A stretch of 9,567 nucleotides of DNA, taken from positions 309,571 to 319,137 of the forward strand of contig NZ_ML142854.1 in the NCBI RefSeq assembly GCF_004138495.1. The letters are read 5' to 3'. Below the pieces are notes generated by a model, which worked only from the letters and a program-made list of their open reading frames with translations, was not told where the DNA came from and searched no databases. The translations under genes were made by a program, and so were the position numbers. This DNA is from Phytoactinopolyspora endophytica. GTDB taxonomy: Bacteria; Actinomycetota; Actinomycetes; Jiangellales; Jiangellaceae. Positions 1 to 5,812 of the stretch are shown one piece after another (the first letter of the stretch is position 1; each line of letters starts with the position of its first letter).

Positions 1-735
1 GAAGTCATTGTCAGGCCGATACGATTCACCGACCGCGTGCCGCGAGTGCGGGAGTTTCTTTCTGCGCTCGGATTCTCGCCTAGGGTGAGCCGTGCCGAGA
101 GCTGGGTCACGATGGTCGGCGCTGCCGGGGAGGTCGCACTGCATGACGCTGCCACCAGTGGAGCGGGGCCAGGTCAGACAGGGATGGCGTTCGAGGTGGC
201 AGATGCCGATGCCCTGGCGGCCCAATTCGCAGAGGCGGGTTTCGGCGACGTGGAGATTTATGACGAGGCCTACGGGCGGGTCTTGCGAGTGCGTGGCCAA
301 GACGAGGCGGAGCTCTTGCTAGACGAGCGTCCCACCGATCTGTACGGCTACCAGCTCGACGAGCCCCGACCCGAGCATGGGATTGTGTCAATGCCGATGC
401 TGTTCGGCCCGCCCGCTGGCCCTCTCGATCAGCTGTTGTCGGCGGCCGGCTTCACACGACTCGACGAGGGCGATGACGAGTCGTGGCGGGCCTGGAGCAG
501 CGCCGGTGGGGGTCTTATTGCCCTTCGCCCGCCGGGTGACGAAAGACCACCAGGATCCGTGCAGCTGGCGTTCCGCACGTGCGAGCCGTTGACGGAGCTG
601 GCCGATCGCCTGATCGCCGGCCGTTATGGGGATGTCACGCTGTCAGAGGAGTTCGGTGACGAGCTGACGGTGACGGACCCAGACGGTCAGAAAGTGCTCG
701 TTCAAGAAATGGGGTCGCGGTCGTCTGGTCAGTAG
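1..735 (+). CDS. VOC (glyoxalase-fold) protein, two-domain, 5' end outside the window
   Basis: The frame is open from base 1 to the TAG at 733-735. The first internal start is GTG at 37, but the codons before it read EVIVRPIRFTDR, which is how VOC proteins of this type begin (RPIRFTDxVxxxxxFLxALG). The true start therefore lies upstream and the gene is 5' partial. Two VOC half-repeats are visible: one from RPIRFT through the VALHDA strand and a LLLDERP end (about residues 5-110), and a second starting at the SMPMLFG strand, then LLSAAGF, then a C-terminal strand ending DPDGQKVLV. VOC proteins bind a metal or small ligand and include glyoxalases, dioxygenases and drug-binding resistance proteins. 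No diagnostic metal-ligand set could be assigned, so no substrate is proposed. The nucleoside hydrolase follows on the same strand about 50 bases later. Confidence 0.85.
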   Translation, partial: EVIVRPIRFTDRVPRVREFLSALGFSPRVSRAESWVTMVGAAGEVALHDAATSGAGPGQTGMAFEVADADALAAQFAEAGFGDVEIYDEAYGRVLRVRGQDEAELLLDERPTDLYGYQLDEPRPEHGIVSMPMLFGPPAGPLDQLLSAAGFTRLDEGDDESWRAWSSAGGGLIALRPPGDERPPGSVQLAFRTCEPLTELADRLIAGRYGDVTLSEEFGDELTVTDPDGQKVLVQEMGSRSSGQ

Positions 736-749
736 TCGGCCGAATGATT

Positions 750-792
750 GGAGGGTTCGATGACCCCGCACGCCACGGTGCCGGCTTCATGA
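750..792 (+). promoter_or_regulatory. Strong Shine-Dalgarno and 10-codon mini-ORF overlapping the nucleoside hydrolase start
   Basis: GGAGGG at 750-755 lies 4 bases before an ATG at 760. That ATG opens a short frame (MTPHATVPAS) ending in TGA at 790-792, which overlaps the ATG at 789-791 of the nucleoside hydrolase as ATGA. No comparable ribosome site stands before 789 or before the in-frame ATG at 744. Inference: ribosomes load at the mini-ORF and re-initiate at 789, giving translational coupling. Alternatively the mini-ORF could be a relic of an older start separated by an indel. Confidence 0.45.
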
Positions 793-1703
793 GCGACGCA
801 TCTCTGCCCGGCGGTACGCCGGTGATCCTCGATACCGATATCGGCTCTGATGTTGACGACCTGCTCGCACTGGTCTTGCTTGCGGGCGAGCGCAGCGTCG
901 ACCTGCTGGGTGTCACCACGGTCTATGGGGACGTGATCCTCCGCGCGCAGCTCGCCCGACGCACGCTGCGTCTGTTGGGCCGTGACGACGTGCCCGTCCA
1001 CGCCGGGGAACCGCAGCCGCTGTCGGGCCGGGACGTCTGGTGGGGCGGACACGAAGGCGACGCCATCGACGGCCTGGCCGCCGAGGAGATCAGCACGCTC
1101 GGCGGGGTCGATGCGTTGCTCGCCGCGGCTCATCGCCACGCGGGCGACCTGGTCGTCATCGCGATCGGGCCGCTCACCAACGTCGCCGTGGCTCTGCACC
1201 ACGATCCGTCGTGGGCGTCTCGAGTTCGACGCCTGGTGATCATGGGTGGAGAGTTCGCCCGCAGTGTGCCTGAGCACAACCTGCGCTCCGACGTCGCTGC
1301 CGCTGCGGCCGTGCTCTCAGCCGGAATCCCTTCGACATTCGTGGGTTTGGACGTGACTACGACCGTGCCGTTCGACGTCACCGACCTCGACTCGGTGACG
1401 GCTTCCCGGTCCGTGGCTGCGATGCTGGTCGATGCGCAGGTACGCCGATGGTGGCAGCACCTGGGTGCATCGTCCTGCAATCCACATGATCCGCTCGCAT
1501 TGCTGGCGATGCTGGAGCCCAGCCTCTTCGCGTTGAGTACTGGCGGTTGGCACGTGCTCGAGGAGGGGCCCGAGCTGGGTGCGCTGATTCCCGATCAGCG
1601 GGCACCGGCCATCGACTATGCGACCGCGGTCGACGTCGCTGCCGCACGGGACTCTCTCCGGAGCCGTATTTCGACGGCGCTGCTGCTGCCGACCAAATCC
1701 TGA
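789..1703 (+). CDS. Nucleoside hydrolase (inosine-uridine-preferring family)
   Basis: Predicted to hydrolyse the N-glycosidic bond of nucleosides to base plus ribose, a purine/pyrimidine salvage reaction in the cytosol. The N-terminus has the family signature DTDIGSDVDD (about residues 15-24 from ATG 789), supplying the calcium-binding aspartates. AIGPLTNVA and VIMGGEF follow in the middle, then EHNLRSDVAAAAAVLSAG (equivalent of the family's N-x-x-x-D-P-E-A segment), and NPHDPLALLAML near the C-terminus, carrying the His-Asp that complete the active site. The length (304 aa) is normal for the family. ATG 789 is preferred over ATG 744 because the sequence between them is not family-like and has no ribosome site for 744. 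The WWGG insert after the first third replaces the usual H-G-x-D-G-L segment with GHEGDAIDGLA, which is still recognisable. Substrate preference cannot be told from sequence. Confidence 0.92.
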   Translation: MSDASLPGGTPVILDTDIGSDVDDLLALVLLAGERSVDLLGVTTVYGDVILRAQLARRTLRLLGRDDVPVHAGEPQPLSGRDVWWGGHEGDAIDGLAAEEISTLGGVDALLAAAHRHAGDLVVIAIGPLTNVAVALHHDPSWASRVRRLVIMGGEFARSVPEHNLRSDVAAAAAVLSAGIPSTFVGLDVTTTVPFDVTDLDSVTASRSVAAMLVDAQVRRWWQHLGASSCNPHDPLALLAMLEPSLFALSTGGWHVLEEGPELGALIPDQRAPAIDYATAVDVAAARDSLRSRISTALLLPTKS

Positions 1704-1847
1704 TGCCTTCCGCCACACTCGCCGTTGGCCCTGGAGCGCGACTTCGCCAGTTCATTTGGTCCCGTAGATATCGGCAAGGTCGAGGAGATCCTGAGACCGG
1801 GCGACTCATCTGTGACGAAGCGGATCAAATCGTTCCACTCGGCGTGA
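1704..1847 (+). pseudogene. Unrecognised short reading-frame remnant downstream of the nucleoside hydrolase
   Basis: In the nucleoside hydrolase frame, directly after its stop, a 47-codon stretch runs to TGA at 1845-1847. Its middle reads LALERDFASSFGPVDIGKV followed by EEILRPG, which looks like genuine amphipathic helical protein sequence. There is no ATG or GTG at its head and no ribosome site; the only candidate start is a TTG near 1722. Its second half is antisense to the ATPase-like remnant at 1787-1882, so both halves cannot be ancient coding DNA. I do not recognise the family. It may be the tail of a lost gene joined to the next remnant near 1785-1795. Confidence 0.25.
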
Positions 1848-1882
1848 CGATCGAAGATCGACTCGGGCCTCGGTATGTCCAC
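1787..1882 (-). pseudogene. N-terminal remnant resembling an AAA-type ATPase
   Basis: Reading from GTG at 1882 toward lower coordinates gives VDIPRPESIFDRHAEWNDLI, then RFVTDESPGLRI. This resembles the conserved start of actinobacterial AAA ATPases of the type FDR-x-x-EW-x-x-L-x-RF, which in intact proteins is followed at once by a P-loop (GRRRxGKS/T). Here the similarity ends exactly where the P-loop should begin and the frame continues into unrelated residues, so nothing functional can remain. A GAGG at about 1888-1891 stands 6-7 bases before the GTG, so the 5' end may be original. Family assignment is from memory of the motif, without a search. Confidence 0.35.
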
Positions 1883-1896
1883 GCCTAACCTCACTC

Positions 1897-1925
1897 CGCT
1901 TAGCCTAATTGCAGTCAGGCTAGCG
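1897..1925. repeat. Bulged inverted repeat between two remnants
   Basis: TAGCCT (1901-1906) pairs perfectly with AGGCTA (1917-1922) around a 10-base loop. The outer CGCT (1897-1900) pairs with AGCG (1922-1925) if one T bulges out. No T-tract follows on either strand, so a classical rho-independent terminator is not clear. It sits just upstream of the GTG of the ATPase-like remnant and could be an old operator or a terminator for whatever preceded it. Confidence 0.3.
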
Positions 1926-1963
1926 TTCCGGTGAGTCACCGACGGCACGCGTGGTTCCCCGGG

Positions 1964-2407
1964 TCAGTTCGGACGTATCCAGACGTCGTAGGGGTGACGG
2001 CTGGGATGGAAGCCATGGGCCCCACCAATAGCCAGCTCGAACCGCCCGGCGTCGAGAAGCTTCGCGGCGGACTCGCTGTTGCGATGCGCCTCGCCGAGCT
2101 CCACGCCGGTGATGATGCGAAGCTGCGGGAACTGGTCGCGGCAGCGCTGCACACATTCAAGGCAACCGTTCACATCCATTGCGGGGGAGCGAGCGATCCG
2201 CCCGGCGTCATGAATACCTGGAGATGCTCGAAGCCCTCGAGATCGCCGGCGGCAGCTCTCCAAAGCGGTGAAGTCCATGTGGTCGGTGAAGGCGACCGCG
2301 GGAGGGCCCAGCTCGACCACCCGCGTGCAGGTCCGCTCCATTGAGCCGCCTGGAGAATCCCAGGACCACCCGCTGTGCACATGGCTATCCGCGGGTAGCA
2401 CCATCAC
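1964..2407 (-). pseudogene. PHP-domain phosphatase (histidinol-phosphatase-like), frameshifted and C-terminally truncated
   Basis: The minus-strand frame starts at GTG 2407 or ATG 2404, with AAAGGA just upstream. The N-terminus LPADSHVHSGWSWD carries the PHP metal motif HxH (residues 9 and 11), followed by VAFTDHMDF (metal His 43) and IITGVELGE (Glu 103). Between residues about 51 and 77 the frame reads basic low-complexity sequence, whereas the next frame over the same DNA (about 2257-2178) reads AAAGDLEGFEHLQVF and then MTPGGSLAPPQ, which is what PHP proteins have there. One base gained near 2255 and one lost near 2179 explain this. The protein then ends about 15 residues after the GGAH segment, where intact relatives continue for roughly another hundred residues with the remaining metal ligands. 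I therefore call it a pseudogene. It is divergent from the DUF402 gene. Confidence 0.8.
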
Positions 2408-2513
2408 TTCATCCTTTCACCTGCCATTGCCGAGTCGACCTCTCCTTGTCCAAGCCGGCGGCTCAGCACACGTGACGGTCGGTTTTAATCATGCCCAGTA
2501 CAGTGGCCCCACC
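2408..2513. promoter_or_regulatory. Divergent intergenic region between the PHP pseudogene and the DUF402 gene
   Basis: This 106-bp gap separates two outward-facing starts. TACAGT at 2499-2504 fits the actinobacterial -10 pattern TANNNT and lies 9 bases before ATG 2514. No purine-rich ribosome site precedes that ATG, so the DUF402 mRNA may be leaderless or nearly so. No good -35 element at 17-19 bases was found. On the minus side AAAGGA precedes the PHP start, but no clear promoter was identified. Confidence 0.35.
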
Positions 2514-3158
2514 ATGACAGAGCAGGCGGTGCAGGACTTCGAATCGGCAAGCACAGCGGTGCGGCGTGACGTCCATAGAGGGAAGGTGTGGTCGGCGACT
2601 CCGTGCAGAGTCGTGCATGACACTCCCGACCTGGTAGCCCTCGCTATCTGGCCTGGCATAGAGATGCTCGCCGCGACCACATGGACCGAATCTCTACGAA
2701 CTGGAGACGAAGCAGTCCGGAACCTAGGGATTCACCATCTCGCTTCAGGTGAATGGGAAATGTGCCCATGGATTTGGCGGGATACCACTCGGCTCATCCT
2801 CTCTCCACCGGACTCGTACTTCACCGTGTCTCTGTTCTTCTACGGTGACGGCTCACGGTGGATCTGGTACGTCGACTTCGAACGCCCTTATCGGCGGACA
2901 TCGATCGGATACGACACCCTCGACCTCATCATCGACTCTGATGGAACGCATCGCTGGAAGGACGAAGACGAATATAAGCAGGGACGTCGCCTGGGGATCA
3001 TCACCGACGACGACCACAAGAAGGTGTCCCAAGCGCAAGAAGAGGTCATCGGCTTGCTCGCATGCCGAGAAGGTCCCTTCCGAGACGACTGGTCGACGTG
3101 GCGGCGTGATCCGCGCTGGCCATGCCCTGTGCTCCCGTCAGATGCGCTGACGTCATGA
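2514..3158 (+). CDS. DUF402 domain protein (nucleoside di-/triphosphatase-like)
   Basis: The 214-residue product ends with the DUF402 core: FFYGDGSRWIWYVDF (about 108-122), ERPYRRT, GYDTLDLIID (132-141) and WKDEDEY (148-154). In the family the Asp/Glu residues of the YVDF, DxxLD and KDEDE segments bind divalent metal. Characterised members include the staphylococcal nucleoside di-/triphosphatase Ntdp and the fosfomycin-pathway protein FomD; the substrate here is unknown. The segment before the core (about 20-100, with W-rich WPGIEM and WEMCPWIWRDTTRL) matches the usual N-terminal barrel. ATG 2514 is chosen because upstream in-frame codons are antisense to the PHP gene and not family-like. No signal peptide or membrane segment is seen, so it should be cytosolic. 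It appears intact and monocistronic. Confidence 0.88.
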   Translation: MTEQAVQDFESASTAVRRDVHRGKVWSATPCRVVHDTPDLVALAIWPGIEMLAATTWTESLRTGDEAVRNLGIHHLASGEWEMCPWIWRDTTRLILSPPDSYFTVSLFFYGDGSRWIWYVDFERPYRRTSIGYDTLDLIIDSDGTHRWKDEDEYKQGRRLGIITDDDHKKVSQAQEEVIGLLACREGPFRDDWSTWRRDPRWPCPVLPSDALTS

Positions 3159-3246
3159 GCGCGCAGTGTGTGGCCGGGATGGGGCGGAGAAGCCCTTGTT
3201 ACCTCTCCCATGAGTCGGCGCCCTTTAGCTCGACGGCCTCGTGGGC

Positions 3247-3284
3247 TCGACGGACGACGCGGATGTCGACCTAAGATCACGACG
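3247..3284 (+). promoter_or_regulatory. Leaderless-type promoter of the methyltransferase
   Basis: TAAGAT at 3272-3277 fits the -10 consensus and ends exactly 6 bases before GTG 3284, the spacing expected if transcription begins at the first base of the start codon. TCGACG at 3247-3252 could be the -35 (consensus TTGACR), with a rather long 19-base spacer. No ribosome site precedes the GTG, as expected for a leaderless mRNA. Confidence 0.6.
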
Positions 3285-3940
3285 TGGATTGGCACGGATG
3301 GCACGAGGGCTACCAGGAGCACGGCCGATTGCGAAACCGCCTTCGGACGGTCCAAGATCAGCTCCGGCTCGCACTCGACCTGGTACCATCCGGCCCGGTC
3401 CAGATCATCAGTGTGTGTGCCGGCCAGGGCCACGACGTCGTCGGCGCGGTCGACGACTCGGACCGGCGATCCGATGTTCAGGCACGCCTGGTCGAGATTG
3501 ACGGACGAAACGCTGAGGAGGCTCGGCGGCGAGTCGAGAGCGCCGACCTGAACGGCATCGAGGTCCTGCAGGGCGATGCTGGGACCACGGACGCCTACGT
3601 CGGGGCTGTCCCGGCCGACATCGTGTTGCTATGCGGTGTCTTCGGAAGTCTTATCGATGAGGATGTCGATTCGACCATCGCCACGTTGCCGCAGCTCTGC
3701 AATGCGCGGGGTCAGGTCATCTGGACTGCGAACCGTGCAGCGTCTGGGCTCTTCGAGCGTGCGTCCGCGGCGTTCGATCTGTATGGCTTCGCCCTGGTTT
3801 GGACAAACCCCGCGGACCCCTTCGGCGTCGCTAGGCATCAGCTCGTCACTCGGCGCCAAGACCTTCAGCTCGGCCAACGCATCTTCAACTTCGCCGATGA
3901 GCAGACACTCGTCGACCTTGGCCGGGTCAAGCGACCGTGA
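3284..3940 (+). CDS. Class I SAM-dependent methyltransferase
   Basis: This 218-residue protein starts at GTG with DWHGWHEGYQ. SAM-binding motif I is IISVCAGQGHDVVG (about residues 41-54, glycine-rich loop CAGQG). ARLVEID follows as motif II (acidic end binding the ribose), then VLQGDAG as motif III, and ADIVLLCGVFG as the motif IV/post-III strand. The end, FGVARHQLV to LQLGQRIFNF, matches the full-length C-terminus of related actinobacterial proteins. A two-domain arrangement is not present. The substrate is unknown; there is no neighbouring biosynthetic gene. The start is supported by the -10 box placed 6 bases upstream. The C-terminus abuts the decayed HEPN gene on the other strand, and the last dozen residues (ADEQTLVDLGRVKRP) may have been altered by that junction. 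Confidence 0.88.
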   Translation: MDWHGWHEGYQEHGRLRNRLRTVQDQLRLALDLVPSGPVQIISVCAGQGHDVVGAVDDSDRRSDVQARLVEIDGRNAEEARRRVESADLNGIEVLQGDAGTTDAYVGAVPADIVLLCGVFGSLIDEDVDSTIATLPQLCNARGQVIWTANRAASGLFERASAAFDLYGFALVWTNPADPFGVARHQLVTRRQDLQLGQRIFNFADEQTLVDLGRVKRP

Positions 3941-3941
3941 G

Positions 3942-4189
3942 GGGCCCATGTGAACGCCTCCCGGGATGACGCTAGAAGGAGTGCTGTCCGGCGCGAGCAA
4001 TCTTGCGGGACCATGACTCTTGACCAGCTCGGGCGTTGGACCGATGCTCAGGTGGCACTGGTCAGATCGGACATGCTGCTTCGCTTGATCAAGCATCCGT
4101 TGGGCAAGCTCGGTGTCGGCGACAACTCTTGTTAGCTCTCCCTTGTCGATCATGTCGTGTACGGTCTCTCGTCCACGTTGCCAGCTCAT
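3942..4189 (-). pseudogene. HEPN-domain toxin of an MNT-HEPN module, multiply frameshifted and truncated
   Basis: From ATG 4189 the product starts SWQRGRETVHDMIDKGELTR and VVADTELAQRMLDQAKQHV, the first two helices of the HEPN partner in actinobacterial MNT-HEPN pairs. After that the homologous sequence is scattered over frames: SNARAGQESWSRKI (3999-4040) corresponds to the helix normally reading AYxxxYDAARK, RTALLLASSREAF (3946-3990) corresponds to the ALLxxQGLR helix, and the first frame resumes a glycine-rich PGGVH. The catalytic Rx4-6H region cannot be assembled in one frame. The frame that stays open to 3629 from ATG 4189 is merely antisense to the methyltransferase and is not counted. 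Its ATG overlaps the MNT stop (ATGA), so the pair was once translationally coupled. Intact relatives act as RNA-targeting toxins. Confidence 0.7.
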
Positions 4190-4783
4190 GGGCGCTCCTC
4201 ATCGTCGTAGCCCTGAAGGACTGGGATCTGCGGCCGTGTCGCGATCTCTCGAGCGAAGCCGTCGGGAGAATCTCGCCACCTTTGAGAAGACATCACGACC
4301 GCGTTGACTTCTCGACCGAGAGCGGCGGAGGCCTCCCCGGTGCGGTCGTATAGATCGTCACGGTCGGGTGTGCCAATGACGAGGAGGTCGATGTCGTGCG
4401 GGGCAGGTCCTTCTTCACCCGCCATCCGTGCGGCCCAAGAGCCGAAGATGCTGGCTGACTCAACGTGGGGGAGGTCCGCGAGCGCTCTGGCGAGCACGTG
4501 TGCCGGGCCCAAGGTGATGAGGACGAGCTCGTAGAGTGGTCGATAGAACGGTGCATCGGTGTTGGCCCTGACCAGCCGAGTCCTGCCAACACGTCGAGAA
4601 GCGACGATCGCCGCTCGTTCCAAGCGCTCAATCTCTCGATGAGAGTTGCCCACATTGGCCCCGATGGCTGATGCGGAGGCTCGTGACCGACTCCTCGGAC
4701 TCGCCGAGTAACAGGCGTACGAGGATGTCAGCCTGAAGACGGGAGCGAAAGATCGGGAAGATCGGTGGCGCAGCTGCCTTCAT
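4186..4783 (-). pseudogene. MNT-type nucleotidyltransferase (antitoxin partner) with winged-helix N-terminus, one frameshift
   Basis: The gene starts at ATG 4783, with AGGAG (4791-4795) 7 bases upstream. The first frame reads MKAAAPPIFPIFRSRLQADI, then LVRLLLGESEESVTS, and stops at 4628. The second frame, continuing to TGA at 4186, reads SAIGANVGNSHREIERLERA, the recognition half of a winged helix. The frames join perfectly if one base of the CTCC at 4678-4675 is removed: 598 bases is 199 codons plus one. The C-terminal domain has GSWAAR and DIDLLVIG, the GSxxR and DxD metal motifs of minimal nucleotidyltransferases, which AMPylate and silence the HEPN partner. Without the frameshift this would be a normal 198-residue protein. 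The shift could be a real mutation or a sequencing error. A shortened 155-residue product from GTG 4653 would keep the catalytic domain but lose half the DNA-binding domain. Confidence 0.8.
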
Positions 4784-4801
4784 CGCACTTCTCCTGTGAC
4801 T

Positions 4802-4848
4802 ACGTTCTCTATAAACACAAGATTATTTGTTTTTATAGAGAACGTTAA
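4802..4848 (-). promoter_or_regulatory. Promoter and 44-bp palindromic operator of the MNT-HEPN operon
   Basis: ACGTTCTCTATAAACACAA (4802-4820) and its near-exact inverse TTGTTTTTATAGAGAACGT (4827-4845) form 19-bp arms with one mismatch around a 6-base centre. Reading toward the MNT gene, TTAACG (4848-4843) and TAATCT (4825-4820) are separated by exactly 17 bases and make a good -35/-10 pair. The palindrome therefore covers the spacer, the -10 box and the start of transcription, 19 bases upstream of the MNT ATG. Inference: the winged-helix N-terminus of the MNT protein would bind here and repress its own operon. The stretch is strikingly AT-rich compared with its surroundings. Confidence 0.75.
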
Positions 4849-5052
4849 GACGCCGACTGACCGCAAGCTGCGGGCAAGCGCGGCTAATGACTCGCTCTGG
4901 GTGAGTGACAATTGGGGTGGCCGTCCGAGAAAGCCTGGAACACCCCGTCGTCGCCAGGGGCGTTGTCGAAAATGCAGCACAGCCCCGAGATCGATCAAGA
5001 TGTCGTCAAGATCTAGTGCCGCAGCGCGGTGTACCACGACCGAATGCGAATC
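4849..5052. other. Non-coding or unreadable gap, 204 bases
   Basis: Lies between the MNT promoter and the 3' end of the PP2C pseudogene. Frames are open on both strands, but none has a ribosome site, a family-like motif or convincing composition; they look like chance open frames in GC-rich DNA. No repeat or terminator with a T-tract was found. An -35/-10 pair facing right was not seen. Confidence 0.5.
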
Positions 5053-5572
5053 CTAGAGCCTGCCGATCCGGCAAAGGGCTGCGGTGGCATCGTCGTGGAT
5101 CTTGCCCGGATACTGCTCAGCCGTGTTGCGCTCTGTCTCGCGAGTACGCCGGATTAGCTCCGCAGGCCCGTGGCTATCAAGCAGATCGAGGAGATCACGC
5201 CAACTGAGCAGACCGAACCGGTCGACAAGGCGGCTGGCTCCGCCGCGTCGGGCTCAGAACTGGCGACCCAGAATCCGCCCTCGACGTTTCGGTGACGCCG
5301 CCATGCGGTGACGTATTCCGTCAGACCGGCTTGGTACTCGGCGCTACTGCGGGGATGCTCATACATCGACGCCGGCTTCTCACGCTGGAAGGCGTTGACG
5401 CGATGGTCACAGCTCCCTCGGGAGTTCCGGCACCGTCAATGACGACGGCGCCGACAGAGGTGGAGCCAACGAAGTCCTCGTTGAGCAGGTCTACGTGCTG
5501 TGGAGAAGATGCGAAGCATGCATTCATGACGAGTTGATCGTAGGCGCCTCCGGCGCGCTTGGTACGACACAA
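5053..5572 (-). pseudogene. PP2C-like phosphatase pseudogene with two internal deletions
   Basis: This is a diverged paralogue of the intact gene at 8568-9410. From the N-terminus it reads YDQLVMNACFASSPQHVDLL and NEDF, then GAVVIDGAGTPEGA, in parallel with the intact copy. It then jumps from the codon at about 5413 to sequence equivalent to residue 142 of the intact copy. Comparison places a 277-base loss (intact-copy 8992-9268) at 5412/5413. The reading resumes in another frame as SAEYQAGLTEYVTAWRRHRN and VEGGFWVASSEPDAA. A second loss of 64 bases (intact-copy 8757-8820) falls at 5241/5242, and the tail SRLVDRFGLLSW appears only in a third frame. Both deletions are 1 modulo 3, and both remove metal-site or core elements, including the SDG motif. 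Apart from them the length agrees with the intact copy to a few bases. The stop codon position (5055-5053) is shared. Confidence 0.85.
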
Positions 5573-5604
5573 TCGCGGTCAGCGCGACATCGAGCTATTG
5601 GCGA

Positions 5605-5730
5605 TCATCGCAGGATGGCGGCGCGGTATTCGGCCTCTGGTTGATGCCCGTGAGGAGGGCGGCCGCGTACATGCGAGCCATCGAGGCCGGGCAGGTTGGT
5701 GGTGATCAGGGCTCGTTGACTCCAGGGACC
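5605..5730 (-). pseudogene. Short decayed coding remnant of unknown family
   Basis: Read on the minus strand, one frame gives GPWSQRALITTNLPGLDGS, another gives MARMYAAALLTGIN over the next bases, and the first frame resumes PEAEYRAAILR and then TGA (5607-5605). Joined, this makes a plausible continuous protein segment needing two opposite one-base shifts. The LPGL...YAxALL pattern is loosely reminiscent of the DUF5753 part of XRE-family regulators, but too weak to assign. No start codon context is visible. An inverted repeat TTCTCG-CTT-CGAGAA lies just beyond (5740-5754), between this remnant and the VOC gene. Confidence 0.3.
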
Positions 5731-5800
5731 GATCAACGATTCTCGCTTCGAGAAGCGGGGTAGAAACCGACTTCAGATGCTCATGAGCTGAACGTCACCG

Positions 5801-5806
5801 AAGGAG
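5801..5806 (+). promoter_or_regulatory. Ribosome binding site of the small VOC gene
   Basis: AAGGAG ends 6 bases before ATG 5813, near-ideal sequence and spacing. This is one of the best ribosome sites in the window and fixes the start of the VOC protein. Confidence 0.85.
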
Positions 5807-5812
5807 AATCTG

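Noticed and set aside
729..1277. Minus-strand open frame opposite the nucleoside hydrolase
   Set aside because: No motif or ribosome site; opposite a gene with full family signatures.
2268..2513. 82-codon N-terminal extension of the DUF402 frame
   Set aside because: It is antisense to the PHP gene start, shows no family-like sequence, and family length fits ATG 2514.
3629..3940. Minus-strand open frame continuing from the HEPN start through the methyltransferase region
   Set aside because: It is antisense to a well-supported methyltransferase with clear SAM motifs; only the part near 3942-4189 has HEPN-like content.
4675..4683. Programmed +1 ribosomal frameshift in the MNT gene
   Set aside because: The local codons (AGC CTC CGC) are not a known slippery context and no stop codon or stimulatory element is placed there; mutation or sequencing error is simpler.
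4780..5037. Minus-strand 85-codon frame across the MNT operator
   Set aside because: It would translate through the promoter palindrome, has no ribosome site and no recognisable domain.
5740..5754. Perfect TTCTCG-CTT-CGAGAA hairpin as a terminator
   Set aside because: Only 6 bp, no T-run on either strand, and no intact gene ends just before it.
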